Both the position numbers and the translations under genes were made by a program. A DNA stretch of 39,468 nucleotides, from positions 1 to 39,468 of the forward strand of contig JAJTXV010000010.1 in the NCBI GenBank assembly GCA_021463845.1, written 5' to 3'. The notes under the pieces were generated by a model. It made no database searches and had not been told where the DNA came from. It worked only from the letters and a program-made list of their open reading frames with translations. Of this stretch, positions 26,321-35,384 are shown piece by piece (position 1 is the stretch's first letter; every line of letters begins with the position of its first letter). Source of the DNA: Anaerolineales bacterium (lineage in GTDB: Bacteria > Chloroflexota > Anaerolineae > Anaerolineales > UBA11579).

Positions 26321-26791
26321 ATGGAACTCAAAGTTGGCCAAAAGGCCCCTGATTTCAAGCTGCCCGACGAGAACGGCAAGCTGCACAAACTTTCAGACTA
26401 CAAGGGCAAGACCGTGGTGCTGTACTTCTACCCGGCCGATGACACCCCCGGCTGCACCCTGGAGGCCTGCAACTTCCGTGACGACTACCTAAAGTACAAG
26501 GCCGCCGGCGCCGTCATTCTGGGCGTCAGCCCTGACGACGAGCAGTCTCACGAGAAGTTCAAGGCCAAGTTCAACCTGCCCTTCCCGCTGCTGGCGGATG
26601 TGGGCCACAAGGTCTGCGAGCAATACGGCGTCTGGGCCGAGAAGACCATGTTTGGCAAGAAATACATGGGCGTGGTGCGCTCCACCTTCCTGATCGGGCC
26701 AGACGGCAAGATCGCCGAGGTCTACAGCAAGGTCAGCGTGCCCAAGCACAGTGAGAAGGTGCTCAAAGCGGTTGAAGAGCTTCAAGCCTGA
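26321..26791 (+). CDS. bcp: Bcp-type thioredoxin-dependent peroxiredoxin
   Basis: A 156-residue AhpC/TSA-fold peroxidase. The motif FYPADDTPGCTLEACNFRD holds the peroxidatic Cys45 and the resolving Cys50 (Cys-x4-Cys, the Bcp/PrxQ pattern). It reduces H2O2 and organic hydroperoxides with thioredoxin in the cytosol. A clear AAGGAG site lies 6-7 nt before the ATG. TATAAT is 18 nt upstream of the ATG. A terminator follows, placed immediately before the oxidase operon. Its length is that of the family. Confidence 0.95.
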   Translation: MELKVGQKAPDFKLPDENGKLHKLSDYKGKTVVLYFYPADDTPGCTLEACNFRDDYLKYKAAGAVILGVSPDDEQSHEKFKAKFNLPFPLLADVGHKVCEQYGVWAEKTMFGKKYMGVVRSTFLIGPDGKIAEVYSKVSVPKHSEKVLKAVEELQA

Positions 26792-26827
26792 GGTTCAAAC
26801 TCGAATCAGTGATATACTGACTTCGTA

Positions 26828-26862
26828 CCTTTCGGCACAATAACAACACGAAAGGCTTTTTT
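26828..26862 (+). terminator. Terminator between bcp and the oxidase operon
   Basis: CCTTTCG (26828-26834) pairs with CGAAAGG (26849-26855), followed by C and six T. It ends 13 nt before the coxB ATG, directly abutting its CGGAGGAC ribosome site. A TATACT (26813-26818) lies upstream of it, so if that is the coxB promoter the hairpin would be at the very 5' end of the oxidase mRNA. Confidence 0.7.
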
Positions 26863-26875
26863 CGGAGGACAACGG

Positions 26876-27913
26876 ATGATTCATCTCCTCATTGTTGGTG
26901 TGCTTGTGGTGGTGGCGACCCTCGGTTTGGGTTTGCTGCTCACCCAGACCGGCATTTTGCCGGCGCAGGCAAGCCAACAAGCCATCACCATTGACTGGCT
27001 CTTCAACATTCACTTCTGGTTCATTGCTTTCTTCGTTGCGCTGATCTGTGTTGTGATCGTGTACAGCCTCATCGTCTTCCGCCGCAAAGCAGGCGAGAAG
27101 GGCGATGGCGTGTACATGCACGGCAACCAGCGCCTGGAGATCCTCTGGACTGTGGTGCCGATCGGCATCGTGCTGTGGATGGCCGTCATTGGTGGCCAGA
27201 CGCTCTCAGACGTAGAGCGCCGTGACCCCCAGGCCATCACGGTGGATGTGTTCGCCGCTCAGTGGAGCTGGCGCTTCCAATATGAAGTCACCACCGAGGA
27301 GGGCGTCCGCACCGCGGTCGCCTCAGATGTGCTCGTGTTGCCGCGCAACCAGCAAGCCTTGCTGCGCCTGCACTCGCAGGATGTCATCCATTCCTTCTAT
27401 GTCCCTGAATTCCGCGTCAAGCAAGACATCTTGCCTGGCGGCGAAGAATACGTACGTGAGCTGCGCATCACCCCCAACACCAACGGCACCTACACCGTGC
27501 AGTGCGCTGAGATCTGTGGCCAGGGCCACTACAGCATGCTGGCACAGGTGCAAGTGGTGGACGGCTCTGAGTTCACCGCCTGGCTCACCGAGCAGGCCGC
27601 TGACTGCAATTTGAGCGATGTGGAGTGCGGCCAGCGCTGGGCCGAGACCTTCGGCTGCCTGGGCTGCCACACCACGGACGGCACCGTCAAGATCGGCCCC
27701 ACCTGGCTCGGCCTGGCCGGCCACGCCGTGGAGCTGACCGATGGCAGCACCGTCACCGCCGACACCAACTATCTGCTGACCGCTATCGTGGACCCGAATG
27801 CCCAGATCGTGGCCGGTTTCCAACCCAATGTCATGCCGCAGAACTTTGATGAGCTCCTCAGCCAGGAGCAGATCAACCAGATCGTGGCCTTCATTGAGAG
27901 CCTGGGCAACTAA
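26876..27913 (+). CDS. coxB: Cytochrome c oxidase subunit II fused to cytochrome c (caa3 type)
   Basis: A 345-residue membrane protein. Two membrane helices (about 4-24 and 45-67) are followed by an external cupredoxin domain with the CuA ligands His172, Cys210, Cys214, His218 and Met221 (CAEICGQGHYSM), then a cytochrome c domain with CLGCH at 261-265 and Met320 (NVMPQNF) as axial ligand. It takes electrons from a donor through heme c to CuA and subunit I. The fused heme domain defines a caa3-type oxidase. GGAGG lies 7-8 nt upstream of the ATG. It is the first gene of the operon. Confidence 0.96.
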   Translation: MIHLLIVGVLVVVATLGLGLLLTQTGILPAQASQQAITIDWLFNIHFWFIAFFVALICVVIVYSLIVFRRKAGEKGDGVYMHGNQRLEILWTVVPIGIVLWMAVIGGQTLSDVERRDPQAITVDVFAAQWSWRFQYEVTTEEGVRTAVASDVLVLPRNQQALLRLHSQDVIHSFYVPEFRVKQDILPGGEEYVRELRITPNTNGTYTVQCAEICGQGHYSMLAQVQVVDGSEFTAWLTEQAADCNLSDVECGQRWAETFGCLGCHTTDGTVKIGPTWLGLAGHAVELTDGSTVTADTNYLLTAIVDPNAQIVAGFQPNVMPQNFDELLSQEQINQIVAFIESLGN

Positions 27914-27940
27914 CTTGCCGACAAGTTGAGGAGTTAGAGG

Positions 27941-29860
<1,920 letters not shown>

Positions 29861-29882
29861 ACGGTTTTAGGAGTGGACTGTA

Positions 29883-30098
29883 ATGGCTGATAATACGGAA
29901 AGCCGCCGAGCGGCACTGAACCGGGGAGTGTGGGTGGCCCTCATGCTTGCCGTGCTCACCTTTGGTGAGTTCCTGGTCGGCGTCATTGCGCCGCCCTGGG
30001 GCACCCTGCTGCTGGTGGTGGCCGCCTTCAAAGCCTTCTTCGTGATCACGGAGTACATGCACATTGGGCGCCTGTTCTCCTCGGATGAGGAGCACTAA
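29883..30098 (+). CDS. Small cytochrome c oxidase subunit IV-like protein
   Basis: A 71-residue protein with two membrane helices (about 16-36 and 40-58). Bacterial subunit IV (COX4_pro/CtaF-like) proteins are similarly short and lie between subunits I and III. The middle VIAPPWGTLLLVVAAFKAFFVITEYMH with a single Glu and His in the second helix fits that family. An AGGAGT site lies about 9 nt before the ATG. Its stop directly abuts the subunit III ATG. Its role is structural and probably helps assembly. Confidence 0.8.
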   Translation: MADNTESRRAALNRGVWVALMLAVLTFGEFLVGVIAPPWGTLLLVVAAFKAFFVITEYMHIGRLFSSDEEH

Positions 30099-30662
30099 AT
30101 GTCTGCTGTAGAAAGCTACGCAACCAAACTCGTCCGCAACCGCATGGGGTTGTGGCTCTTCGTCATCTCAGACGCCTTCGTCTTCGTGGGCCTGTTCATT
30201 GCCCGCATGGTGCTGCTGGGCGACACCCGCCCGCACCTGGACCAGGGGCTGGGCCTCGGCGTCACCATCATGCTCCTCATCAGCAGCTTCTTCATGAACC
30301 GCGCTGAAGTCGAGATGGCTCACGGCAACCGCCCGGCCTTCCTGCGCAACATCTTCATCACCATGGCGCTGGGTGTCATCTTCCTGGTTGGCGTGGTGGG
30401 TGTGGAGTGGCAGATCGCCCACTTCGGCCCGGCGGACGGCCAGCAGGGCGCGGTGTTCTATGCCATGACCGGCTTCCACGCCTTCCATGTGCTCACCGGC
30501 GTGATCTTCCTGTTCATTGTGTGGAACAACGGCCGCCGCGGCCACTACAGCGCTGAGAAGCACTGGGCCGTTGAAGCCTGTGCCATCTACTGGCATTTTG
30601 TAGACGTGGTGTGGATGTTCTTCTATGTAGGTTTGTACCTGCTGGGAACGCCGATCGTCTAA
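30099..30662 (+). CDS. ctaE: Cytochrome c oxidase subunit III
   Basis: A 187-residue protein with five membrane helices, the short bacterial form (two N-terminal helices fewer than the mitochondrial protein). MGLWLFVISDAFVFVGLF, MTGFHAFHVLTGVIFL and the C-terminal CAIYWHFVDVVWMFFYVGLY signature with its His-Glu pattern are diagnostic. It stabilises subunit I and its proton intake. The start codon follows the subunit IV stop without a gap; GAGGAG within the end of that gene is its ribosome site. Confidence 0.95.
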   Translation: MSAVESYATKLVRNRMGLWLFVISDAFVFVGLFIARMVLLGDTRPHLDQGLGLGVTIMLLISSFFMNRAEVEMAHGNRPAFLRNIFITMALGVIFLVGVVGVEWQIAHFGPADGQQGAVFYAMTGFHAFHVLTGVIFLFIVWNNGRRGHYSAEKHWAVEACAIYWHFVDVVWMFFYVGLYLLGTPIV

Positions 30663-30693
30663 ATTCGTTCTAGCACGCTATCGGGTATAACAG

Positions 30694-30752
30694 AAGCGGG
30701 CTGTGCTGGCCCTGCAAGCGCCGAAGTTGGCGCAGCAGTCAGCCACCCGCTT
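30694..30752 (+). promoter_or_regulatory. Branched hairpin between coxC and sco
   Basis: AAGCGGG (30694-30700) pairs with CCCGCTT (30746-30752) and encloses a GCGCC/GGCGC hairpin (30718-30722 with 30729-30733). TTGTGTTTG follows. It may be a partial terminator that separates structural genes from assembly genes, or an mRNA processing site; 18 nt later the sco ATG begins. Confidence 0.5.
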
Positions 30753-30770
30753 TTGTGTTTGAAAGAGAAG

Positions 30771-31382
30771 ATGAAGAACAAACGCATTCTTGCAACCGCA
30801 CTTGGCCTCGTAGCCCTGGCCGCTCTCGGCGTGACTGCTTTCCAGATCTGGGAGAAGCAGAACGCCTTCCGCGGCTCGGAGATCGTTCCGGCCCAGGCCG
30901 CTGCGCCCATTGCGCTGCAGCGTCTGGATGGCTCCACCTATGACCTGGCCGCCCAGCGCGGCCGCGTGGCCGTGCTGTACTTTGGCTTCACCCACTGCCC
31001 GGATTATTGCCCAGGTACCCTGGCCAAGTTCCAGCAGATCGTCACCCGTATGGGCGACGCTGCCAGCCAGGTTGACTTTGTTTTCATCACGGCTGACCCT
31101 GAGCGTGACACGGCCGAAGTGGCCGACACCTATGCCCGCCATTTCAACCCGGCTTTCATCGGCCTCTCCGGCAGCGAGGACGAGCTGACCCCCATCTGGC
31201 AGGCCTACTACGTTGGCCGCCTGATCGTGCCCATGCCGGAGAGCGCGCTGGCCTACACTGTGCAGCACTCCACCCGCGCCTATGTCATTGATAAGCAGGG
31301 CAACCTGCGCCTGACCTTCCCCTTCGAGATGCAGGCCGCAGACATGGCCCATGATCTGCAATTGTTGTTGGCGGAAGAATGA
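30771..31382 (+). CDS. SCO-family copper chaperone
   Basis: A 203-residue membrane-anchored protein: one N-terminal helix (about 5-24), then a thioredoxin fold facing outward. FGFTHCPDYCPGTL has the Cu ligands Cys76 and Cys80 (CxxxC), and VQHSTRAYVID gives His166; all three ligands are present. It matures the CuA site of CoxB. The start at 30771 is chosen over the GTG at 30753 because the signal anchor begins MKNKRILA, though the ribosome site (AGAG) is poor. It overlaps the next gene by 4 nt (ATGA). Confidence 0.92.
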   Translation: MKNKRILATALGLVALAALGVTAFQIWEKQNAFRGSEIVPAQAAAPIALQRLDGSTYDLAAQRGRVAVLYFGFTHCPDYCPGTLAKFQQIVTRMGDAASQVDFVFITADPERDTAEVADTYARHFNPAFIGLSGSEDELTPIWQAYYVGRLIVPMPESALAYTVQHSTRAYVIDKQGNLRLTFPFEMQAADMAHDLQLLLAEE

Positions 31383-31891
31383 AAATTGACCCCGTAAAAA
31401 CCCCTCTGTACATGAATCGTTTCGTGCTGGTGCTGGCCGTATCCATCCTGGCCGCCTGGGCCATCAGCGAGGCCGGCCTGTTCCTGCAGCAGGACCGCAA
31501 CACCGCTCGCCCTCCGCAGCAGGTCGAGCTGATCATCCCCGCCGGCACCGCCGCCAAGGTGGCCGCCGGCGAGCCGGCTCCCGGCATCCCCGACGAAATG
31601 ACCTTCGTGCTGGGCGATGTGCTGGTGGTGCGCAACGAGGACTCCGAGACCCACACCCTGGGCCCGCTGCTGGTGCCGGCCGGCGCCAGCGCCAGCCTGC
31701 CCCTTAACGAAGAAGACAACTTCTCCATGACCTGCAGCTTCAACGCCAGCAGCTATATGGGCCTCACCGTGCGCCCGCCCACAACCCTGCGCACCCGCCT
31801 GGTGGGCATCGCCTTCGCTGCCATCCCCACCGCCGCCATGCTGTTCGTCTACAGCCTGGCCGTCTTCCCGGTCAAACCCAAGGCCGCCTGA
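31379..31891 (+). CDS. Membrane-anchored cupredoxin-like protein of the oxidase operon
   Basis: A 170-residue protein: N-terminal helix (about 13-34), an outward domain of about 100 residues, and a second helix (about 138-162). The domain has the cupredoxin look: PDEMTFVLGDVLVVRNEDSE leading to His92 (ETHTLGP), then SMTCSFNASSYMGLTV with Cys119 and Met127. The second His expected five residues after the Cys in type 1 copper proteins is missing (Ser124). It lies between sco and surf1 and is coupled to sco by ATGA. A role in copper delivery or assembly is inferred from context; no named family is recognised. Confidence 0.7.
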   Translation: MKIDPVKTPLYMNRFVLVLAVSILAAWAISEAGLFLQQDRNTARPPQQVELIIPAGTAAKVAAGEPAPGIPDEMTFVLGDVLVVRNEDSETHTLGPLLVPAGASASLPLNEEDNFSMTCSFNASSYMGLTVRPPTTLRTRLVGIAFAAIPTAAMLFVYSLAVFPVKPKAA

Positions 31892-31894
31892 CCC

Positions 31895-32656
31895 ATGCTG
31901 GCCCGTTTGTTCAGCCGCCGCTGGCTGCTGGCTACCGTTCTGGTGCTGGCCGCCGCTGCGGTCATGGTTCGCCTGGGTGTCTGGCAGCTGGACCGCCTGG
32001 AGTGGCGCCGCGCCTTCAACGCCCGCGTGATCGAGCAGGCCAACCTGGCGCCCATGCAGCTGGGGGCGGCCGACACCAATTTGGATTTATACTCAATGGA
32101 ATATCGCCAGGTGCAAATCACTGGTGAGTACCTTGCAAACGATGCAGTTGCCCTGCGCAATCAGGTCTGGGTGACCGTCTACGGCAACCAGCTTGGCTAC
32201 AAGCTGCTCATGCCGCTGCGCATTGAGGGCAGCGACACGGCCATTCTGGTCGACCGCGGCTGGATCCCGGCCGAGCAGCCGCTGGACCTGGCGCAGTACG
32301 CCGAGCCCGGCCCGGTCACCATCACCGGCCAGCTGCGCCGTGCCGAGATCGACGTGCAGCTGGCCTTCAATGCTGACCCCACGCTGCAGCCCGGCGAGCA
32401 GCGTTTGGAGCTGTGGAACTATCTGGACCTGCCGCGCTTGGCGCAGCAGATGCAGACCCCGCTGCTCACCAGCGGCTACGTGCAGATCGTGCCGCAGGGT
32501 GAGCAGACCCAGCCGCCGTTCGCCAACCCGCCTGAGCTTGACCTGAGCGAGGGGTCGCACTTTGGCTACGCGGTGCAATGGTTCACCTTTGCCACTATTT
32601 TGCTGGCGGGCTATCCCTTCTTTGCCCGCCGCCAGGATCTGAGAAACGAGAAATGA
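31895..32656 (+). CDS. SURF1-family oxidase assembly protein
   Basis: A 253-residue protein with membrane helices at both ends (about 8-26 and 230-247) and an outward loop domain, the SURF1 layout. Typical segments are VRLGVWQLDRLEWRRAFNA, VWVTVYGNQLGYKLLMPL, ILVDRGWIPAEQP and SHFGYAVQWFTFATILLAGY. SURF1 helps insert heme a3 into subunit I. The ATG is 3 nt after the cupredoxin-like gene and its last codons overlap the ctaA-ctaB ATG (ATGA). Confidence 0.93.
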   Translation: MLARLFSRRWLLATVLVLAAAAVMVRLGVWQLDRLEWRRAFNARVIEQANLAPMQLGAADTNLDLYSMEYRQVQITGEYLANDAVALRNQVWVTVYGNQLGYKLLMPLRIEGSDTAILVDRGWIPAEQPLDLAQYAEPGPVTITGQLRRAEIDVQLAFNADPTLQPGEQRLELWNYLDLPRLAQQMQTPLLTSGYVQIVPQGEQTQPPFANPPELDLSEGSHFGYAVQWFTFATILLAGYPFFARRQDLRNEK

Positions 32657-34509
32657 GCCCAACCAAAAAGAAAGCAACAAAGAAAACAGCTGTCCGCAAG
32701 GCTGCCCCCAAGCTGGCGGTCGGCAACTTCCGCTACCTGGTGCTGGCCGCGGCCGTCTCCACCTTCCTGCTGATCGTGATCGGCGGCATCGTGCGCGTCA
32801 CCGGCTCCGGCCTGGGCTGCCCTGACTGGCCCACCTGCTTTGGCCGTATCCTGCCGCCTCCGCAGATCGAAGCGCAGATCGAGTTCAGCCACCGCTTCTG
32901 GGCCTCGGCCATCACCTCGCCGCTCATTCTGCTCTCGGCCTTTTTCGCTTGGCGCCGTTTCCGCAGCGTGCGTCTCATTTGGCAGCCGCTGTTCTGGTCG
33001 CTGCCCATCCTGGCCATTCAGGGCGCCTTGGGCGCCATCGTCGTTTTGCAGGAGCTGCCGCCGTATATCGTAGCCGTCCACCTCGGCACCGCCTTCCTGC
33101 TGCTGGCCCTGCTCATTCTTGCGACGGTCACCTCGTTCCGTTTGCACCAGAACCCCAAGCAGACCGACGCGTTGGTATACCGCAGCCGCTTTGCGCGCTT
33201 GGCGCGCGGCGGCCTGATCGGCCTGTTCATCGTGCTGGTCAGCGGCGCATTCACCGCCGCCGAAGGCGCCACCTATGCCTGCTCCGGCTGGCCGTTGTGC
33301 AACGGGGAGCTGATCCCCAGCCACCCGCTCGGCTGGCTGCATATGTTCCACCGTTTGATGGTGGCCCTGCTGACCGTGCATATCGTCATGCTGCTGCGCG
33401 CCGCTTGGCGCACGCAGCGCTCCGAGCGCGGCATCCTGTCGGCCGCCACGCTGACCGTGGTGCTGTACTTCGCCCAGGTGTTGGTGGGCGCCCTCAAGGT
33501 CAGCATGCAGTTCCCCATTTATCTGCTCGGCCTGCATGTGGCCACCGCCGCGGCGGTGTGGGCCATGATGGTCGTGCTGGTGGTCTTGGTCGGCCTGGCC
33601 GGCCGCACGACCCAGGACGAGGAGCGTGAGGCCGCCAAGCCGGTCAATCGCAAACAGCGCCTGACCGATTTTCTCTTGCTCACCAAGCCCATCATCGTAG
33701 CCTTACTGCTGGTGACCACCTATGCGGGCATGGTGGTGGCGGGCAAGGCCCTGCCCTCGCTCTCGCTCACCTTCTGGACCCTGCTGGGCGGTGCGCTGGC
33801 GGCCGGCGGCAGCGGCGCCATCAACCAATACATTGACCGCGAGATCGACCAGCACATGACCCGTACGGCCCGCCGGCCCATCGCCGCCGGCCGCTTGACC
33901 CCCGCCGAGGGCTATGCCTTTGGCCTGGGCGCGCTGGTGGTGTCGTTCTACATCATGGCTGGCTTCGTCAACCTGTTGGCCGCGCTGCTGACCCTGGCAG
34001 GCATGCTGTACTACATCGTGCTGTACAGCCTGTGGCTCAAGCACGCCACCGTACAGAACATCGTCATCGGCGGCGGGGCGGGGGCCATCCCGCCGCTGGT
34101 CGGCTGGGCCGCCGTCACCGGCGACCTGAGCATCCCGGCCCTGTTCCTGTTCGCGATCGTCTTCATGTGGACTCCGCCGCATTTCTGGGCGCTGGCCCTG
34201 GTCAAGCAGAACGACTATGCCCGCGCCGGTGTGCCCATGCTGCCCGTGGTGCGCGGCGAGAAGAACACCCGCTGGCAGATCTGGTTGTACACCCTGCAGC
34301 TGGTGGCGCTTACCCTTCTGATGCCTATTCTCGGTATGGCCGGCGGTGTGTATGCGGTGTGCGCCGTGCTATTGGGCGCCTGGCTCATCTACTGGGCCTG
34401 GAAAGTGTGGAAGGTGGGCAGCAACAAGATCGCCTGGAGCATGTACCGCTACTCCAGCATGTACCTGGCCTTCCTGTTCGTGGCCCTGGTGGTCGACGCA
34501 CTGGTGTGA
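32653..34509 (+). CDS. Fused heme A synthase - heme O synthase (CtaA-CtaB)
   Basis: A 618-residue membrane protein with two enzymes in one chain. Residues about 28-320: CtaA/COX15 with GGIVRVTGSGLGCPDWP, His pairs EFSHRF, VHLGTA, MFHRLM, LHVATA and CSGWPLC. Residues about 335-618: CtaB/COX10 with TKPIIVALLLVTTYAG, the NQYIDREIDQHMTRTARRP prenyl-diphosphate site and FMWTPPHFWALAL. CtaB farnesylates heme B to heme O; CtaA oxidises it to heme A. The first 20 residues are Lys-rich. The start overlaps the surf1 stop by 4 nt. Similar fusions are known in Thermus and other Chloroflexota. Confidence 0.95.
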   Translation: MSPTKKKATKKTAVRKAAPKLAVGNFRYLVLAAAVSTFLLIVIGGIVRVTGSGLGCPDWPTCFGRILPPPQIEAQIEFSHRFWASAITSPLILLSAFFAWRRFRSVRLIWQPLFWSLPILAIQGALGAIVVLQELPPYIVAVHLGTAFLLLALLILATVTSFRLHQNPKQTDALVYRSRFARLARGGLIGLFIVLVSGAFTAAEGATYACSGWPLCNGELIPSHPLGWLHMFHRLMVALLTVHIVMLLRAAWRTQRSERGILSAATLTVVLYFAQVLVGALKVSMQFPIYLLGLHVATAAAVWAMMVVLVVLVGLAGRTTQDEEREAAKPVNRKQRLTDFLLLTKPIIVALLLVTTYAGMVVAGKALPSLSLTFWTLLGGALAAGGSGAINQYIDREIDQHMTRTARRPIAAGRLTPAEGYAFGLGALVVSFYIMAGFVNLLAALLTLAGMLYYIVLYSLWLKHATVQNIVIGGGAGAIPPLVGWAAVTGDLSIPALFLFAIVFMWTPPHFWALALVKQNDYARAGVPMLPVVRGEKNTRWQIWLYTLQLVALTLLMPILGMAGGVYAVCAVLLGAWLIYWAWKVWKVGSNKIAWSMYRYSSMYLAFLFVALVVDALV

Positions 34510-34535
34510 TCCCAGCTAGCTTACGCTGCAAACAA

Positions 34536-34570
34536 AAAACGGGCGCACATTGTGCGCCCGTTTTATTTTT
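34536..34570 (+). terminator. Terminator of the oxidase operon
   Basis: A 13-bp perfect stem, AAAACGGGCGCAC with its complement (34536-34548 with 34552-34564), is followed by ATTTTT, 27 nt past the ctaA-ctaB stop. The A-rich 5' side means it also works from the opposite strand, where a PCu(A)C gene converges. Confidence 0.88.
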
Positions 34571-34573
34571 GAC

Positions 34574-34634
34574 GTCATTGCGAGGAGTGCTGAAAGTTGC
34601 ATGTTCATGCAACTTTCAGCCGACGAAGCAATCT
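34574..34634. repeat. GTCATTGCGAGG - CGAAGCAATCT repeat, copy 2
   Basis: GTCATTGCGAGGAG and CGACGAAGCAATCT flank a 14-bp perfect stem (34589-34602 with 34607-34620). It directly follows the oxidase operon terminator. Confidence 0.85.
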
Positions 34635-34659
34635 GGGTTTAAGTTTGAAGCGTAAGGCG

Positions 34660-34712
34660 AGATTGCTTCGTCCGTTGCCGCTTGCTACGCAGCGGCTACT
34701 CCTCGCAATGAC
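34660..34712. repeat. GTCATTGCGAGG - CGAAGCAATCT repeat, copy 3, inverted
   Basis: AGATTGCTTCGTCCG and ACTCCTCGCAATGAC, the reverse of copy 2, enclose GCCGCT/AGCGGC. Together copies 2 and 3 form a larger inverted pair. Confidence 0.85.
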
Positions 34713-34739
34713 GGTGTTTACTGATGCATCCTAAGCTGT

Positions 34740-34774
34740 CTTTGCGAGCGAGTGAAACGAGCGAAGCAATCCCC
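34740..34774. repeat. GTCATTGCGAG-type repeat, copy 4, degenerate
   Basis: CTTTGCGAGCGAG then CGAGCGAAGCAATCCCC keeps the two ends of the family with a short core (TGAAA). It abuts the stop of the PCu(A)C gene. Confidence 0.65.
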
Positions 34775-34782
34775 AGGATAGG

Positions 34783-35334
34783 CTACGGAGCGACCACCTT
34801 GACTTCCATCGTCAGGTCCTCGGCATGCTCAAAGTGCAGGGTCAACTCGAACGTATCGCCGGCCACCAGCTCGCCCTGCAGGTTGATCAGCATGATGTGA
34901 TAGCCGCCCGGCTCAAAGGCGATCTCGTGCCCGGCGGCCAGCTCCACCCGCTCCACCTTCACCATCGTGCCGATGCTGCCCATGTCGTGCATTTCGGCTT
35001 CGCCCATCGGGTGCTCACCTTCAGCGTGCCCGCCCTCACCGTGTCCGCCTTCGCCTCCGTGCCCGTGGTCGGCCTCCTGGCCGCTGGCGGCTTCGCCTGC
35101 GGCCACCATGCCGCTCAGGTGCATCTCGACGGTTTCGGCCACATCCGACGACGCGCCGATAAGGGCGTCATCGGTCTCGGTGGCGTTGTGCAGCAGGAAG
35201 TAGGCCGCCCCGGTGCTGCCCGCCAGGGCAGGGCGGCTGAAGGCTTCGTGGGTGTGCCACTGGCCGCCGGCATTGCTGCACGCGGCCAGAGCCGCGGCAA
35301 GCACAACAAGAACAGCAATACTATGCTTCTTCAA
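34783..35334 (-). CDS. PCu(A)C-type copper chaperone lipoprotein with His-rich insert
   Basis: A 183-residue lipoprotein (AALAAC, Cys19). The C-terminal part has the PCu(A)C ligand set: Met124, then 21 residues, then His146-x-Met148 (GGYHIML), with His116 and Met118 nearby. Between the first VEMHLSGM (69-76) and EMHDMG lies an insert of about 40 residues full of His, Gly and Glu (for example HGHGGEGGHGEGGH), probably an extra metal-binding segment. It would hand Cu+ to CoxB or Sco outside the cell. TTG at 35334 is chosen as start since AGAGGA lies about 5 nt upstream. It converges on the oxidase operon. Confidence 0.87.
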   Translation of the reverse strand: MKKHSIAVLVVLAAALAACSNAGGQWHTHEAFSRPALAGSTGAAYFLLHNATETDDALIGASSDVAETVEMHLSGMVAAGEAASGQEADHGHGGEGGHGEGGHAEGEHPMGEAEMHDMGSIGTMVKVERVELAAGHEIAFEPGGYHIMLINLQGELVAGDTFELTLHFEHAEDLTMEVKVVAP

Positions 35335-35384
35335 AACGATCCTCTTTTGCAAACTAGTGAATGAGTGAGTTAAGTATACGCCCG

